Below, one piece after another: positions 55,160 through 64,000 of a stretch of DNA of 64,000 nt. The notes under the pieces were generated by a model, which saw only the letters and a list, made by a program, of their open reading frames with translations, did not search any database and had not been told where the DNA came from. A program made the position numbers and the translations under genes. Source of the DNA: Cohnella herbarum (GTDB lineage Bacteria; Bacillota; Bacilli; Paenibacillales; Paenibacillaceae); NCBI RefSeq assembly GCF_012849095.1, contig NZ_CP051680.1, positions 2,914,001-2,978,000 of the forward strand. The letters are read 5' to 3'. Each line of letters starts with the position of its first letter. Positions within the stretch are counted from its first letter, which is position 1.

Positions 55160-56194
55160 TTAATTCGTATAATTCTTCAAGTCGATCTTTAAACCCGTTC
55201 TAGAACTCTCGACGGCGCCAAGGACCATCGCGATGCTTTTGATATTATCGCGGCAATCCGTTTCGGCGGGCCTACCTTCCTTAAGCGCTGCGAACATCTC
55301 ATCGAGACAGCCGGCGTGACCCAGGTTTCCTTCCCATATATAATCGCTTTCCACGCGTGTATAATCACGGATAAACTTATCCTCTTGTTCCCCGGGTGAA
55401 ACAATCTCCGCATAAGGCGATTTATGACCATCCCATATTGCCGTCCCTTGTTCGCCGGTAACTCTCCAAGAAGCTTCCCAAGATGTAGGAGCGCCTTCCG
55501 CGCACCATGAACCCTGGTAACAGAAAACGGAACCATCCGACATCTCAAAAATGCATACAGCGGATGCGTTGCCTTTGTACCACGATCCCGGAGGATTGAA
55601 TTCATGGCAATAAACGGAAACGGGATCCGCTCCGGAAATGAAGCGCGCTTGGTCAAACGTATGGATCGCCATATCCAGCACCAAGGGACTGTCCATCACT
55701 GCGCGGAAACCGTCGAAATGCGCGCCGATAAAAAATTCCGCACCGATATATCCCGGAGCGCCTATCGTTCCCGATTGCACAAGGTTGCGAAATGCGCGGA
55801 TGTTGGGATCGTATCTACGATTTTGCATGACCGAATAAAATCTCCCGCTTTGTTCCATTTGTCTTATCATTTCACGGGCTTCTTCCATCGTTGCGGCCAT
55901 CGGTTTCTCACTAAAGACGTTGCACCCAAGCTGCAAAGCAGTCGTGCACACGCCGAAATGGCTTGCCGGAATCGTCAAGTCGAACAAGACGTTCGCATTC
56001 GTTTGCTCAATTGCCTCAGCAACGTCAGTGAAGGTCGGGCATGTCAAGGCATATCGCTCAGCCATTGCATTCGCGGATTCTTTCCGAATGTCTACCAGCG
56101 CAACGATTTCCATGTCCGTCCGCGGAAGAGCCATTTTCATCCATTCATTTGCAATATGCCCGCAACCGACTGCTACCACTTTGAATTTTTCCAT
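55160..56194 (-). CDS. Gfo/Idh/MocA-family oxidoreductase
   Basis: 344 residues: Rossmann fold with VVAVGCGHIANEW at the N-terminus, the family EKPMAATMEEA block (Lys of EKP) near 95, and a C-terminal alpha/beta catalytic domain with HTFDQARFISG. NAD(P)-dependent oxidation or reduction of a sugar or inositol-type substrate is expected. It is cytoplasmic. GAGGGG precedes the ATG. It is the third gene of a unit with a beta-helix/PDZ protein and a sugar isomerase, suggesting uronic or deoxysugar metabolism (inference). Confidence 0.9.
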   Translation of the reverse strand: MEKFKVVAVGCGHIANEWMKMALPRTDMEIVALVDIRKESANAMAERYALTCPTFTDVAEAIEQTNANVLFDLTIPASHFGVCTTALQLGCNVFSEKPMAATMEEAREMIRQMEQSGRFYSVMQNRRYDPNIRAFRNLVQSGTIGAPGYIGAEFFIGAHFDGFRAVMDSPLVLDMAIHTFDQARFISGADPVSVYCHEFNPPGSWYKGNASAVCIFEMSDGSVFCYQGSWCAEGAPTSWEASWRVTGEQGTAIWDGHKSPYAEIVSPGEQEDKFIRDYTRVESDYIWEGNLGHAGCLDEMFAALKEGRPAETDCRDNIKSIAMVLGAVESSRTGLKIDLKNYTN

Positions 56195-56213
56195 TTGATA
56201 TAACCCCTCGACT

Positions 56214-57100
56214 TTATTTTGTAGGATTGGAGATTACGGAACCACCTCGGCATTGCTTCAAATAATTCAGCGCATGAACTTGACCTGTCATTTCCAACTC
56301 TCCCCGGTACACGGGATCGTGCCAGCCTTCAATATCAATCGTGCCCTTATAGCCGGCCTGCCTTAAAATCGTAATAATATCCGTCCAATTGCTATCCCCG
56401 AAACCGGGGTACGATGCCATGCAAACGTTTTCGGTCCGTGAATGCCATGTTCTTTCACGATATCCCAGGCAAGAGTCGCATCTTTTCCATGCACGTGAAA
56501 TACTTTACCGACCCATTTGCGCAACTGAGGAATCGGATCGATCAGACTGACCAGTTGATGGGCAGGCTCCCATTCCAATCCGATATTATCCATCGGGACG
56601 GCGTTAAACATCAATTCCCAGGCGGCAGGATTATGCGCGATATTCCATTCCCCGCGATTCCAATCTCCGTCCATCGCGCAATTTTCGAAGGCGAGGCGAA
56701 TGCCCTTGTCCATCGCCCTCTTCGATAGCTCCCCGAATACTTGCTTAAAGCGGGGAATGGATTCCTCGATCGGCCGATCCGCCAGACGTCCGGTAAAGCC
56801 GGTAATGAGATCGACGCCGAAATGATGGGCATTATCGATCAGACGTTCCCAACTGGCCAGCGTGTCCTCGCTGCTTCCTTCGCCCGTAAGCGCGTTACCG
56901 AATATCGAGAGGCATGAGATCGATGCATCCTTCTCCGATAATTGCTCTTTCAACCCCTTTGCCGTTTCGACTAGATCGGTATTTCCGGTACTCAGCCAAA
57001 AGGCGATTTCAAAGCATTCAAAACCGTGAGGCAAAATTTGAGGAATGACGTTTAACGCTTCCTCTCCCCACACCATTGTACCGATACGCAGTTCTTGCAT
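56214..57100 (-). pseudogene. Sugar-phosphate isomerase/epimerase with a frameshift
   Basis: From ATG 57100 (after GGGAGG) the AP-endonuclease-2-like TIM barrel reads correctly (RIGTMVWGEEAL, LAFENCAMDGDWN, VFHVHGKDATLAWD) up to FAWHRTP. The family sequence then continues in another frame as GFGDSNWTDIITILRQAGY and IDIEGWHDPVYRGE to 56214. One G appears to be missing in the run at about 56404-56409, so CCCCGGG has become CCCCGG. Restored, the protein would have about 295 residues, the usual length. As given, it lacks its last metal-binding Glu and is likely inactive unless the base is a sequencing error. Confidence 0.85.
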
Positions 57101-57141
57101 GACGAAACCTCCCATAAATTAACGTTCCATTGAAACGATTG

Positions 57142-59490
57142 TTACAGCGTCAACTCTACTTCTCTCTGGCCTCTGAATAGGACTACGCTATACCTCGTGC
57201 CTTGGGGAACGGATTGGCAAATTCGTAATAGATCGTCTACCGTATCCACTTTATGTCCATTGATTTTCAAGACTACGTCCGCAACTTGAATCCCCTTCTC
57301 CATCTGCCAGCTACCCCAAGGGATAGATTCGATGATAACTCCCGTTTCTCCCGGCAACCCTGCCGCGGACACCTCTCCCATTCCGACGATGTTCTTTATT
57401 TTGCATCGATCCCACGAGGTTTGCTGGGGCAGACGTCCCGACTTGCTCAGTATATCGCCAAGTGTGGGGAGTTTAGGCGTCCTCGCGATCATCTTAAGCT
57501 CCGGCTTTCGTACGCCGAACCGGTCCATCGAGAAATTTCGGAATCCCAAACCGATAGCGGGAGAATCATCGCGAACTTGATAATTACCATTAGCCGTATC
57601 CACGAAAAGAGCATCCGCCATCACCGAATTCGTATCCGCGCCGCTGAGTTCTTGAAGCCGCACAGCAGGACGGGGCTCCAATAAGCCGGCTTGATGAAGC
57701 AGGTTCCGGTCGCACGCCTTTCCCCATGGCTTGGGGACGCGAATCGGTTCATATTCGCCGAATACGATATTATGTTGAAAACGATCCCTGCTTCCTTCAA
57801 ACCAGACATGCGGATGAAACGAGTTGTTTACGATGACATTGTTATCGCAAACCCGGTAGAAGCCTTCCCTCAGCTTGATTCCTCCGCCGAGACACAAATT
57901 ATTGTAAATATGGTACCAGGTAGAACCGTCGTCCAAGTCGATATCCCACCCGTAATCGCAACGCCATCTGTTATTTCGGAGGGTTACCGGTCTGACCATA
58001 TCCAAAATCGGCAATAGGCTGTCTTCCTCATCTTGATTCGAATTAATACGATCCATTTCGACGTCTTCAAGCAACCAGTACCGATCTCTCCCCCAGGAGT
58101 TAAACGAACCATGGTCTCCGGTTTCAAGCACGGTATCGAATACATCGCAGTGCTCGATCACATGTCCGCCGAATGTTCCTTCGGATATATTGATTCCGGC
58201 TCTCGGCACCTCATAGATGCTACAATGTCGAATGGTAATATCCAGCGACATGGATATTTGAACGGGAGCCGATTGTTTCTCAACTCGACCGACTCTGGAG
58301 ATCAGGCAGTCCTCTACCAGACACTGAGCGGGGTAATCATTCGTCTTGGGTCCGCGAGTTTGATCCATGTCTTGCAGCTTTTGGCGTTCATTATATTCGA
58401 ATAAAGGACTCCGGACCGACCCTGGATCGCCTACAAAGGCAATGCCGTTTGCGCCGACATCCACGATATGACAGCCTTTGATCTCCACATTTCGGTTATA
58501 GCAGTCTACGAATATCGCGTTCCCGCCCAATTGCTCGAAAGTGCAATCGTGAGTCGAGCAATTCTCCGTCCCTTTAAATACGACCGCACCTCCTCGATAA
58601 GTCGTCCAATCGCTTCGCAAGAGGGGTTCCCGATTATCCATAAACGTTCTTGCCGAATGTCTAAAAGTAAAGCCTTTGATCCGAATATGGCGGACGGGTA
58701 AATCTTCGCTTCCGGAAAATTCGAAGAGGTGCGTTAAACGTACGCCTTCGATATCCGCATCTTCCAACTTCATATCCGGGTACGGATAAACATAAAGCTT
58801 CTCGTTAACTTCGTCGTAAAACCACTCTCCCGGCGCGTCCAACTCTTCGAAGATATTTTCGACGTAGCGATATTCGTCGTGCATACCCATTAGCCGATTG
58901 TTTTGCCAACCTCCCTCTAATGCAAGGACATTATTATTGTCCTTGCCCGTTATGCGATAACGGTAGTCCCCCCACAAATGCTTATGCATGGCGTGTACAT
59001 ATCCGCCGCGCGGGTTTTTCCAATTGGCGACGCGTTCCGGATCGATACAATCCTTTGCATATCCGTTCATAATCCTCGTGTGCTCATTAAAATTCGGATA
59101 TCGGGCCATGTGCATCTGCCGGCCATTGACGAATAATTGATCCAATTTCAAGCCGGGAGGAATCGACTTGAATTGCTGAATTTCTCCTTTATGAACGCTC
59201 CATTGAAGATCAAGTTTCTTAGCCCCGCTGATGATGACTTTCTCCCCAGGTGCCGCCTCATAAATCACTAAAGCATCCGCTCTTCCTGAATCCTCCGGCG
59301 AAAAACGCAACGTCTCAGAAAGATAATAAGTGCCCTCATGTACCCATACTTGAACCGGGAATCCTAACTTCGCCGCTTTTCTGGCCTCTGTCTGCGCCCG
59401 CTGCAAGGTTGCGAACGGTTTCTGCTTGGATCCTGTCGCAGAATCATCTCCATGGAGAGAAACGTGTAATTGCACGGTCGTTTTATTCAT
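57142..59490 (-). CDS. Cytoplasmic right-handed beta-helix protein with C-terminal PDZ domain
   Basis: 782 residues from ATG 59490 (MNKTTVQLHVSLHGDD), following AAAAGGGG. There is no signal peptide. The opening HGDDSATGSKQKPFATLQ and DAPGEWFYDEVNEKLYVYP match GH141/GH120-like beta-helix glycoside hydrolases. The central part has repeated short beta rungs with Asp-His pairs (GDHGSFNSWGRDRYW). The last 85 residues form a PDZ domain (GVIIESIPWGSW; ADVVLKINGHKVDTVDDLL). A PDZ on a cytoplasmic glycosidase-like protein is odd. It is the first gene of the unit with the isomerase and the oxidoreductase. Confidence 0.85.
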   Translation of the reverse strand: MNKTTVQLHVSLHGDDSATGSKQKPFATLQRAQTEARKAAKLGFPVQVWVHEGTYYLSETLRFSPEDSGRADALVIYEAAPGEKVIISGAKKLDLQWSVHKGEIQQFKSIPPGLKLDQLFVNGRQMHMARYPNFNEHTRIMNGYAKDCIDPERVANWKNPRGGYVHAMHKHLWGDYRYRITGKDNNNVLALEGGWQNNRLMGMHDEYRYVENIFEELDAPGEWFYDEVNEKLYVYPYPDMKLEDADIEGVRLTHLFEFSGSEDLPVRHIRIKGFTFRHSARTFMDNREPLLRSDWTTYRGGAVVFKGTENCSTHDCTFEQLGGNAIFVDCYNRNVEIKGCHIVDVGANGIAFVGDPGSVRSPLFEYNERQKLQDMDQTRGPKTNDYPAQCLVEDCLISRVGRVEKQSAPVQISMSLDITIRHCSIYEVPRAGINISEGTFGGHVIEHCDVFDTVLETGDHGSFNSWGRDRYWLLEDVEMDRINSNQDEEDSLLPILDMVRPVTLRNNRWRCDYGWDIDLDDGSTWYHIYNNLCLGGGIKLREGFYRVCDNNVIVNNSFHPHVWFEGSRDRFQHNIVFGEYEPIRVPKPWGKACDRNLLHQAGLLEPRPAVRLQELSGADTNSVMADALFVDTANGNYQVRDDSPAIGLGFRNFSMDRFGVRKPELKMIARTPKLPTLGDILSKSGRLPQQTSWDRCKIKNIVGMGEVSAAGLPGETGVIIESIPWGSWQMEKGIQVADVVLKINGHKVDTVDDLLRICQSVPQGTRYSVVLFRGQREVELTL

Positions 59491-59540
59491 AAGTGCCCCT
59501 TTTCTTAAATTCATCCGTATAAAACTCTTCTTGAGTACGA

Positions 59541-59570
59541 TCATGATATAATCATATTATTATGATGATG
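59541..59570. promoter_or_regulatory. AT-rich palindromic region between divergent genes
   Basis: The 142-base gap between the beta-helix/PDZ gene and the AraC gene contains ataat-cat-attat (59549-59561) with flanking tcatga and tatgat repeats. It is a candidate binding site for the AraC-type protein, controlling both promoters. Confidence 0.35.
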
Positions 59571-59632
59571 ACAATTCTAACAAAAAATTGCGTAATTCAA
59601 GCACAATATTATCATTGATAGGTGGTATATTC

Positions 59633-60526
59633 ATGTACGAACACCGTTATCGGGAGATTTCGGCACATGGCTTTCCTGACTTTCCTTTTCATGTGTATAC
59701 GAACGAACATCATGAAAACAATCATGCAATCCTACCCATTCATTGGCATAATGAAATGGAAATGATATATCTTGCCAAAGGTTCAGCAATCTTCAAAATC
59801 GAGGATCGGGAATATTCTTTACGAACGGGCGAAGCCGTAATCGTTCATCCGGGCGAGCTACATTCCGGAATTCGTACCGCGTATGGAGAAGTCGCTTACC
59901 ATTCCATCGTGTTTAAATTTTCTTGGCTATCGTCCTTCCATAAGGATCGTATCCAAGAACGGTTTATTATTCCGATCCTGGACGGAACGAGCAGACTTCC
60001 CGCCTATTTGTCCGCTGACAAACAGGAGCACGATAAACCCCTGGAGTATATAAGAATTCTTCTTATGGAGAACGAACGAAAAGCGCACGCATACGAAATG
60101 AATTTGAAGGCCGCTTTGCTAAGGTTGATTGCCCATATGTATCAGCACGATTTGATGGAGTCTAGAATCGAAACAAAGGGAAGACAGGGTCGGGAGCTAC
60201 ATCAAAAAATGAAAAGCTTGCTGTCGTTTATGGATAGTAATCTGAATAATAAATTGGAATTAAACCAACTTGCGTCTGCTATAGACCTAAGCAATTCGCA
60301 TTTTTGCAGATTTTTTAAAGATCAGACCGGAATGCGGCCAATGGAATATTTGAACTACATCCGGGTAAACAAAGCCGCCACTTTGCTTAGAACGGGAAAC
60401 TACAGCGTTATCGATGCAGCATTTGAAACGGGTTATCAGCATGTAAGCTATTTTTCCAAATGGTTTAAAATCTATATGAATATGACACCATCTGAATATA
60501 AGGCTTATTACGCTTCAGGGATCTGA
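59633..60526 (+). CDS. AraC-family regulator with cupin sensor domain
   Basis: 297 residues from ATG 59633, which follows GGTGG; the longer frame lacks a ribosome site. An N-terminal cupin (ILPIHWHNEMEMIYLAKG, then VIVHPGELHSG) binds a small sugar. The C-terminal AraC double HTH includes LDLSNSHFCRFF-like and GYQHVSYFSKWFK segments. It differs from the YesN-type regulators in having no receiver. It is divergent from the beta-helix/PDZ operon and is its likely activator. A hairpin follows its stop. Confidence 0.9.
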   Translation: MYEHRYREISAHGFPDFPFHVYTNEHHENNHAILPIHWHNEMEMIYLAKGSAIFKIEDREYSLRTGEAVIVHPGELHSGIRTAYGEVAYHSIVFKFSWLSSFHKDRIQERFIIPILDGTSRLPAYLSADKQEHDKPLEYIRILLMENERKAHAYEMNLKAALLRLIAHMYQHDLMESRIETKGRQGRELHQKMKSLLSFMDSNLNNKLELNQLASAIDLSNSHFCRFFKDQTGMRPMEYLNYIRVNKAATLLRTGNYSVIDAAFETGYQHVSYFSKWFKIYMNMTPSEYKAYYASGI

Positions 60527-60541
60527 CTCTGCAAATACTAG

Positions 60542-60727
60542 TTAAGGCCTTTTCTCCAGAGGAAGAAAAGGCCTTTGGGCGTATTCGAACTCGGCATGTC
60601 CGGTAAGCATCATGCAAACCGTCCTAGGCCAACGACTCTTAATGGCGCCGATCAGTTCTATACCGTTCAATCCGGGCATAAGCAAAACGTATTCGACTGA
60701 CCATAGATCAATCCAGTAGCCTGTCAT
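60542..60727 (-). pseudogene. Remnant of a YesN-type response regulator
   Basis: A 61-codon frame keeps the middle of a receiver domain: LLMPGLNGIELIGAIKSRWP then CMMLTGHAEFEYAQR. Missing are the N-terminal acidic pair, the phosphoacceptor Asp (replaced by a Leu-containing stretch), the rest of the receiver and the AraC domain. AGGAGGAC before its ATG might still allow translation. It looks like scar DNA of a deleted regulator gene between two sugar operons. Confidence 0.7.
60544..60575. terminator. Stem-loop after AraC-type gene
   Basis: aaggccttttc (60544-60554) pairs perfectly with gaaaaggcctt (60565-60575). It lies 18 bases after the AraC stop. T-runs are inside the stem rather than behind it, so termination is probable but not certain. 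Confidence 0.5.
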
Positions 60728-60735
60728 GTCCTCCT

Positions 60736-60782
60736 ATGACCCTTACAAATGCACTTTGATTAGTGCGTTTTGTGAGGGTCAT
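60736..60782. terminator. Long imperfect hairpin upstream of regulator remnant
   Basis: atgacccttacaaatgcact pairs with agtgcgttttgtgagggtcat around 6 bases. It is a likely terminator for the leftward GH95 operon. On the minus strand it runs straight into the ribosome site of the regulator remnant. Confidence 0.5.
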
Positions 60783-60870
60783 TCTACTTTTGTAAATAGT
60801 GACTATTTTGCAGCCCGAAAACATATGGACTTCAATGCGAAGCTTCAAGCCCCGGCCTGCTTGCCGGAGC

Positions 60871-63186
60871 TCACTTCCGGTAGTCTATCGCCCGGATTAC
60901 CAAGTCTATTCCTGCCTCCCCGTCAATCGATAGCAGGTTACTTGCCTTCATTCTTGGCTCGCCAATGATGCCTTCTATAACCCAACGAACAGAATGGTCA
61001 CAACGAATATGGTAAGTCCCCTTGCGATCCGGCCTCAGTATGGCCTGTCGGATTCGCCCATTCTCCCATGCGATATCTACCGTGACACCGCCGCGCGCCC
61101 GAAGTCCTCGGACTTCGCCACTCGGCCAAGCTTTCGGAAGGGCGGGCAGCAAATGAATTGTCTCTTGATGACTCTGAAGAAGCATTTCGGCTATCCCGGC
61201 CGTACCGCCGAAATTGCCGTCAATTTGAAACGGCGGATGGTTATCTAGCAGGTTCGACAACGTAGAGTGGGCCAAGAGCGCCATCACGTTGGCATGGGCT
61301 TCTTCCGCGTCTTGCAATCTAGCCCAGAAATTGATGATCCATGCCCGGCTCCAGCCGGTATAGCCTCCCCCGTGCTCGAGGCGGCGCTCTAGAGTTCGAC
61401 GTGCGGCAGCGCTCAACTCCGGCGTCCTGTCTGGGGTAATCTGGGTTCCCGGATGCAAGGCGAACAAATGCGAGATATGGCGATGCCCCAACTCGATCTC
61501 CTCATAATCCTCGAACCACTCCTGCAGTTGGCCATAACGTCCGATACGGGGACGCGGAAGCTTGTCGATCGCTTGCCGCAGCTCGTCCAGAAAAAAATCA
61601 TCTTCGGTTTGCAGCTTTTCTCCCGCGGCAAGACAAGCCTGAAACAGCTCGCGTGCGATCTGACTGTCCATGGACGGCCCGTAGCACAGCACGCCCGATT
61701 CTCCGTTCGGAAGCCGGTATGTATTTTCGGGCGATACGGAAGGGCAAGTGACTAATTCTCCTCCTGGAAGCTCCACTAGATAATCCAGCAGAAAGACGGC
61801 TGCTTCCTTCATCATCGGGTAAGCGTGCTGTAGGAAAACCCTGTCCTCTCCGAATCGATAGTGCTCCCATAGGTGAAGGGACAGCCAAGCGAGACCGAGC
61901 GGCCAATAGGTCGACGACAACCAAAGATCCTGCGGCGCGGTGTCCGCCCAAATATCCGTATTGTGGTGTGCGGCGCTCCCCCGGCATCCGTACATCGCAA
62001 GTGCAGTTCGGCGTCCGTTCGGGATCATGCGCTTGACTAGCTCGAAGAGAGGAAAGTGGCATTCGGACAAGTGGCAGCTCTCTGCCGGCCAGTAATTCAT
62101 TTGAGTATTGATATTGATGGTGAATTTGCTGTCCCAAGCCGGAAGCATATCCTTGTTCCATATGCCTTGTAAATTCGCGGGCAGAGATCCGGGCCGGCTT
62201 GAGGCAATCAGCAAATACCGACCGTAATGAAAATACAACGCCGCAAGTCCGGGATCTTCGCGCCCTGCTTTCACGTTATCGAGTCGTTTCGAGGTCTCCT
62301 CGTTCCTTAGGCTTGACTCCGCGCCGATTCGTAGCCTCGTTCGATCGAACAGGCTACGATAATCCTCCGTATGTGAAGCCAGCAATTCCGGGAAGGACGC
62401 GTCGGCGACGCGCTTGGCGTTACCGAGAGCCTCCGCATTGGGATCCGGTTCGCGAAAATCCGTCGCCGCGGAAACGACTAACATAACGTTGTTGGCATTC
62501 GAGACGACGAGGTGTTCCCCGATCGTGCGCATGAGCCCCCCCTCCGGCTTGCACGCGAGAACTCCGCAATACCGAACACCCCCGCCGCTATCGCCACTCA
62601 TCACGATCGAGTTTCCATCTTCCGTTTGAATATGGTCAACGTAGCGGTATCCCCCACGTCCCATTCTGGCGGTAAACGAAATTTGGCCAGGGACATCCGC
62701 CATCAGCCTGATCACTATCGCCTTGTCCGGATAACTTGCGAAGATTTCACGGCTAAACTTTACTTCTCCCGCCGTGTACGAAATACGAACGACGGCCTCC
62801 GACAAGTCGAGCCGCCGCTCATAATCCGTAATCTCCGTCACGTGATCGAAGTTTAACAGCAGGTCACACAGCGGAACATAATGACGCTGGGTTTCGGGAA
62901 TGGCAGTTAGGGCTAACGAAGTAAGACGCTCGGCTTCCTGCAGCTTCCCTTCGAAAATAAGCCTGCGAATTTCCGGCAAATTCGACAGGGCGTCCGGGTT
63001 ATGCCGATCCCTAGGGCCCCCGTGCCATAAGGAATCCTCGTTCAATTGCATGCGTTCCGCGCAAGGATCGCCGAATATCATCGCACCCAGTCGTCCGTTG
63101 CCGATCGGCAACGCTTCTTCCCATTGACGGGCGGGAGAGCGGTAAATCAGGCTGTCTTCGTATTCGGGGGTTTGCTCCTGCATCAT
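60871..63186 (-). CDS. GH95 family glycoside hydrolase (alpha-L-fucosidase type)
   Basis: 771 residues with the full GH95 layout: N-terminal beta-sandwich opening [20 protein letters not shown], helical linker, (alpha/alpha)6 barrel with [38 protein letters not shown] and [18 protein letters not shown], and a C-terminal beta domain with [17 protein letters not shown]95 enzymes remove alpha-L-fucose or alpha-L-galactose from plant or host glycans. There is no signal peptide, so it acts on imported oligosaccharides. The gene follows a YesN-type regulator by 3 bases, so a two-component system and enzyme share an operon. AAAGGA precedes the ATG. Confidence 0.93.
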   Translation of the reverse strand: MMQEQTPEYEDSLIYRSPARQWEEALPIGNGRLGAMIFGDPCAERMQLNEDSLWHGGPRDRHNPDALSNLPEIRRLIFEGKLQEAERLTSLALTAIPETQRHYVPLCDLLLNFDHVTEITDYERRLDLSEAVVRISYTAGEVKFSREIFASYPDKAIVIRLMADVPGQISFTARMGRGGYRYVDHIQTEDGNSIVMSGDSGGGVRYCGVLACKPEGGLMRTIGEHLVVSNANNVMLVVSAATDFREPDPNAEALGNAKRVADASFPELLASHTEDYRSLFDRTRLRIGAESSLRNEETSKRLDNVKAGREDPGLAALYFHYGRYLLIASSRPGSLPANLQGIWNKDMLPAWDSKFTININTQMNYWPAESCHLSECHFPLFELVKRMIPNGRRTALAMYGCRGSAAHHNTDIWADTAPQDLWLSSTYWPLGLAWLSLHLWEHYRFGEDRVFLQHAYPMMKEAAVFLLDYLVELPGGELVTCPSVSPENTYRLPNGESGVLCYGPSMDSQIARELFQACLAAGEKLQTEDDFFLDELRQAIDKLPRPRIGRYGQLQEWFEDYEEIELGHRHISHLFALHPGTQITPDRTPELSAAARRTLERRLEHGGGYTGWSRAWIINFWARLQDAEEAHANVMALLAHSTLSNLLDNHPPFQIDGNFGGTAGIAEMLLQSHQETIHLLPALPKAWPSGEVRGLRARGGVTVDIAWENGRIRQAILRPDRKGTYHIRCDHSVRWVIEGIIGEPRMKASNLLSIDGEAGIDLVIRAIDYRK

Positions 63187-63189
63187 TTT

Positions 63190-63951
63190 TCAATCCTTTC
63201 CATGTAAACGATCGTACCGTTCATCCGTCTTATTGGCTCCTTCTGCCCCGCTTTCCCTGTATGCGCCCGGAGTAGTCCCCGCGAATTTTTTGAACACCTT
63301 TGCAAAATAGTGCTTGGTGTCAAAACCGACCTGCCGGCTTATCGCGCATACGGTTAGATGAGACTGCGTTATCAGCAGCTTTTGCGCCTCCCGTATCCGA
63401 AACGAGTTCAAGTAATTGACGAAGTTGTCTCCTGTCTCCTTCTTGAACAAGCTGCTGATATAATTCGGATGGAGATTCATTCGGTTCGCAAGATGATCAA
63501 GGGACAGATCGTTCATGTAATTCTTCTGGAGGTACGCCAGAATCCGTTCGGCGTGCTGGCTATATTCAGAATCCGATACAGCCGGCAGCTCCTCCTGGAC
63601 ACGAGCTAGCAAGGCCGCGATTTCCTTTTTATCCAAAGGCTTCAGCAAATAATCCACTACACCCGTTCGGAGCGCTCGTCGCACATATTCGAACTCGTCG
63701 TAACCGGTAAGGATGATGAAGCGCTCGCATAAATTCTCCACTCTAGCCTCTTCAATTAATTCAAATCCGTTCTTCTCCGGCATATTAATATCCGTTATCG
63801 TTATATCGGGCATAAAGCGCTTCATCGCCACCAAAGCCTCGGGGGCATTAAAGGCTGCTCGTATGTCCGTACCGTCGGGAGAAACTTCTTCGACGACTTT
63901 AACCAATCCGTTCAGAATCAAAGGTTCGTCGTCCACGATCAATATCTTCAA
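63190..63951 (-). CDS. YesN-type response regulator, short form
   Basis: 253 residues: receiver (VDDEP, phosphoacceptor D54 in ITITDINMPEK) and AraC HTH (LSLDHLANRMNLHPNYISSLF, then VGFDTKHYFAKVFKK). The start is TTG at 63951, overlapping the stop of the upstream frame (TTGA), with AGGACGGTGG nearby. It lies directly ahead of the GH95 gene and probably controls it. The upstream frame would be its kinase. Confidence 0.88.
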   Translation of the reverse strand: MKILIVDDEPLILNGLVKVVEEVSPDGTDIRAAFNAPEALVAMKRFMPDITITDINMPEKNGFELIEEARVENLCERFIILTGYDEFEYVRRALRTGVVDYLLKPLDKKEIAALLARVQEELPAVSDSEYSQHAERILAYLQKNYMNDLSLDHLANRMNLHPNYISSLFKKETGDNFVNYLNSFRIREAQKLLITQSHLTVCAISRQVGFDTKHYFAKVFKKFAGTTPGAYRESGAEGANKTDERYDRLHGKD

Positions 63952-64000
63952 CGTCCGCCACCGTCCTTTTCGTGATGATGATCCGCAAGCAGGTTCCCTT
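63948..64000 (-). CDS. Partial C-terminus of a probable sensor kinase
   Basis: The frame ending at TGA 63948-63950 reads GNLLADHHHEKDGGGR to the window edge and overlaps the TTG start of the response regulator by 4 bases. Position and coupling suggest the end of a YesM-type kinase. The piece is too short to prove it. Confidence 0.4.
   Translation of the reverse strand, partial: GNLLADHHHEKDGGGR

Noticed and set aside
1..64000. tRNA, rRNA, CRISPR arrays, IS elements
   Set aside because: Scanned by eye on both strands; no cloverleaf, repeat-spacer array or transposase-like product was seen, though short RNAs could be missed.

Overview
The window looks like the chromosome of a spore-forming, plant-polysaccharide-degrading Firmicute of the Paenibacillaceae (Paenibacillus or Cohnella type). 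This rests on a clear gerE, a YhcN/YlaJ-type spore lipoprotein, AGGAGG ribosome sites, cre and XylR-type operators, and many YesM/YesN two-component systems beside LplA/LplB/LplC-type sugar importers. No tRNA, rRNA, CRISPR array or transposase was seen.

Region 1 (1-6.4 kb, minus strand) is a phage-like operon that runs off the left edge. Its promoter-proximal gene encodes a single-chain RNA polymerase of the eukaryotic RdRp/YonO superfamily (double-psi beta-barrel, catalytic D-x-D-x-D). It is followed by a zinc-ribbon protein, two unrecognised proteins, a tail-tube-like protein with a terminator behind it, a small alpha-helical protein and a DUF1617-like protein. This is the most unusual content of the window. 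A divergent AT-rich gene for an HsdR-N-like nuclease (6.6-7.7 kb) borders it.

Region 2 (7.7-14 kb) holds small chromosomal genes: a retropepsin-like protease coupled to a small protein, a proline-rich micro-protein, a beta-rich protein, gerE with a sigma-K promoter, a broken and an intact DHFR/RibD-type reductase, a spore lipoprotein with a sigma-G-like promoter, and an FGGY sugar kinase under a XylR-type operator.

Region 3 (14-64 kb) is a carbohydrate-use island. Four ABC importers (one lipoprotein plus two permeases each, no ATPase) are interleaved with sensor kinases and AraC-type response regulators: 14-22 kb; 26.7-33.8 kb with a GH51 arabinofuranosidase, an esterase and a GH43; 38.8-45.5 kb; and 49-55 kb. 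Secreted enzymes are a beta-helix protein with a ricin-type lectin tail and a GH95-like enzyme with two CBM35 domains. Cytoplasmic enzymes include GH51, GH43, GH95, a beta-helix/PDZ protein, a Gfo/Idh/MocA oxidoreductase and a frameshifted sugar isomerase. The picture is extracellular trimming of arabinoxylan-like or fucosylated/pectic material, import of oligosaccharides, cytoplasmic hydrolysis, and local induction by YesM/YesN pairs under CcpA control (cre sites). A stem-loop lies between binding-protein and first permease gene in all four importer operons, and two neighbouring promoters share an activator-like element at identical spacing.
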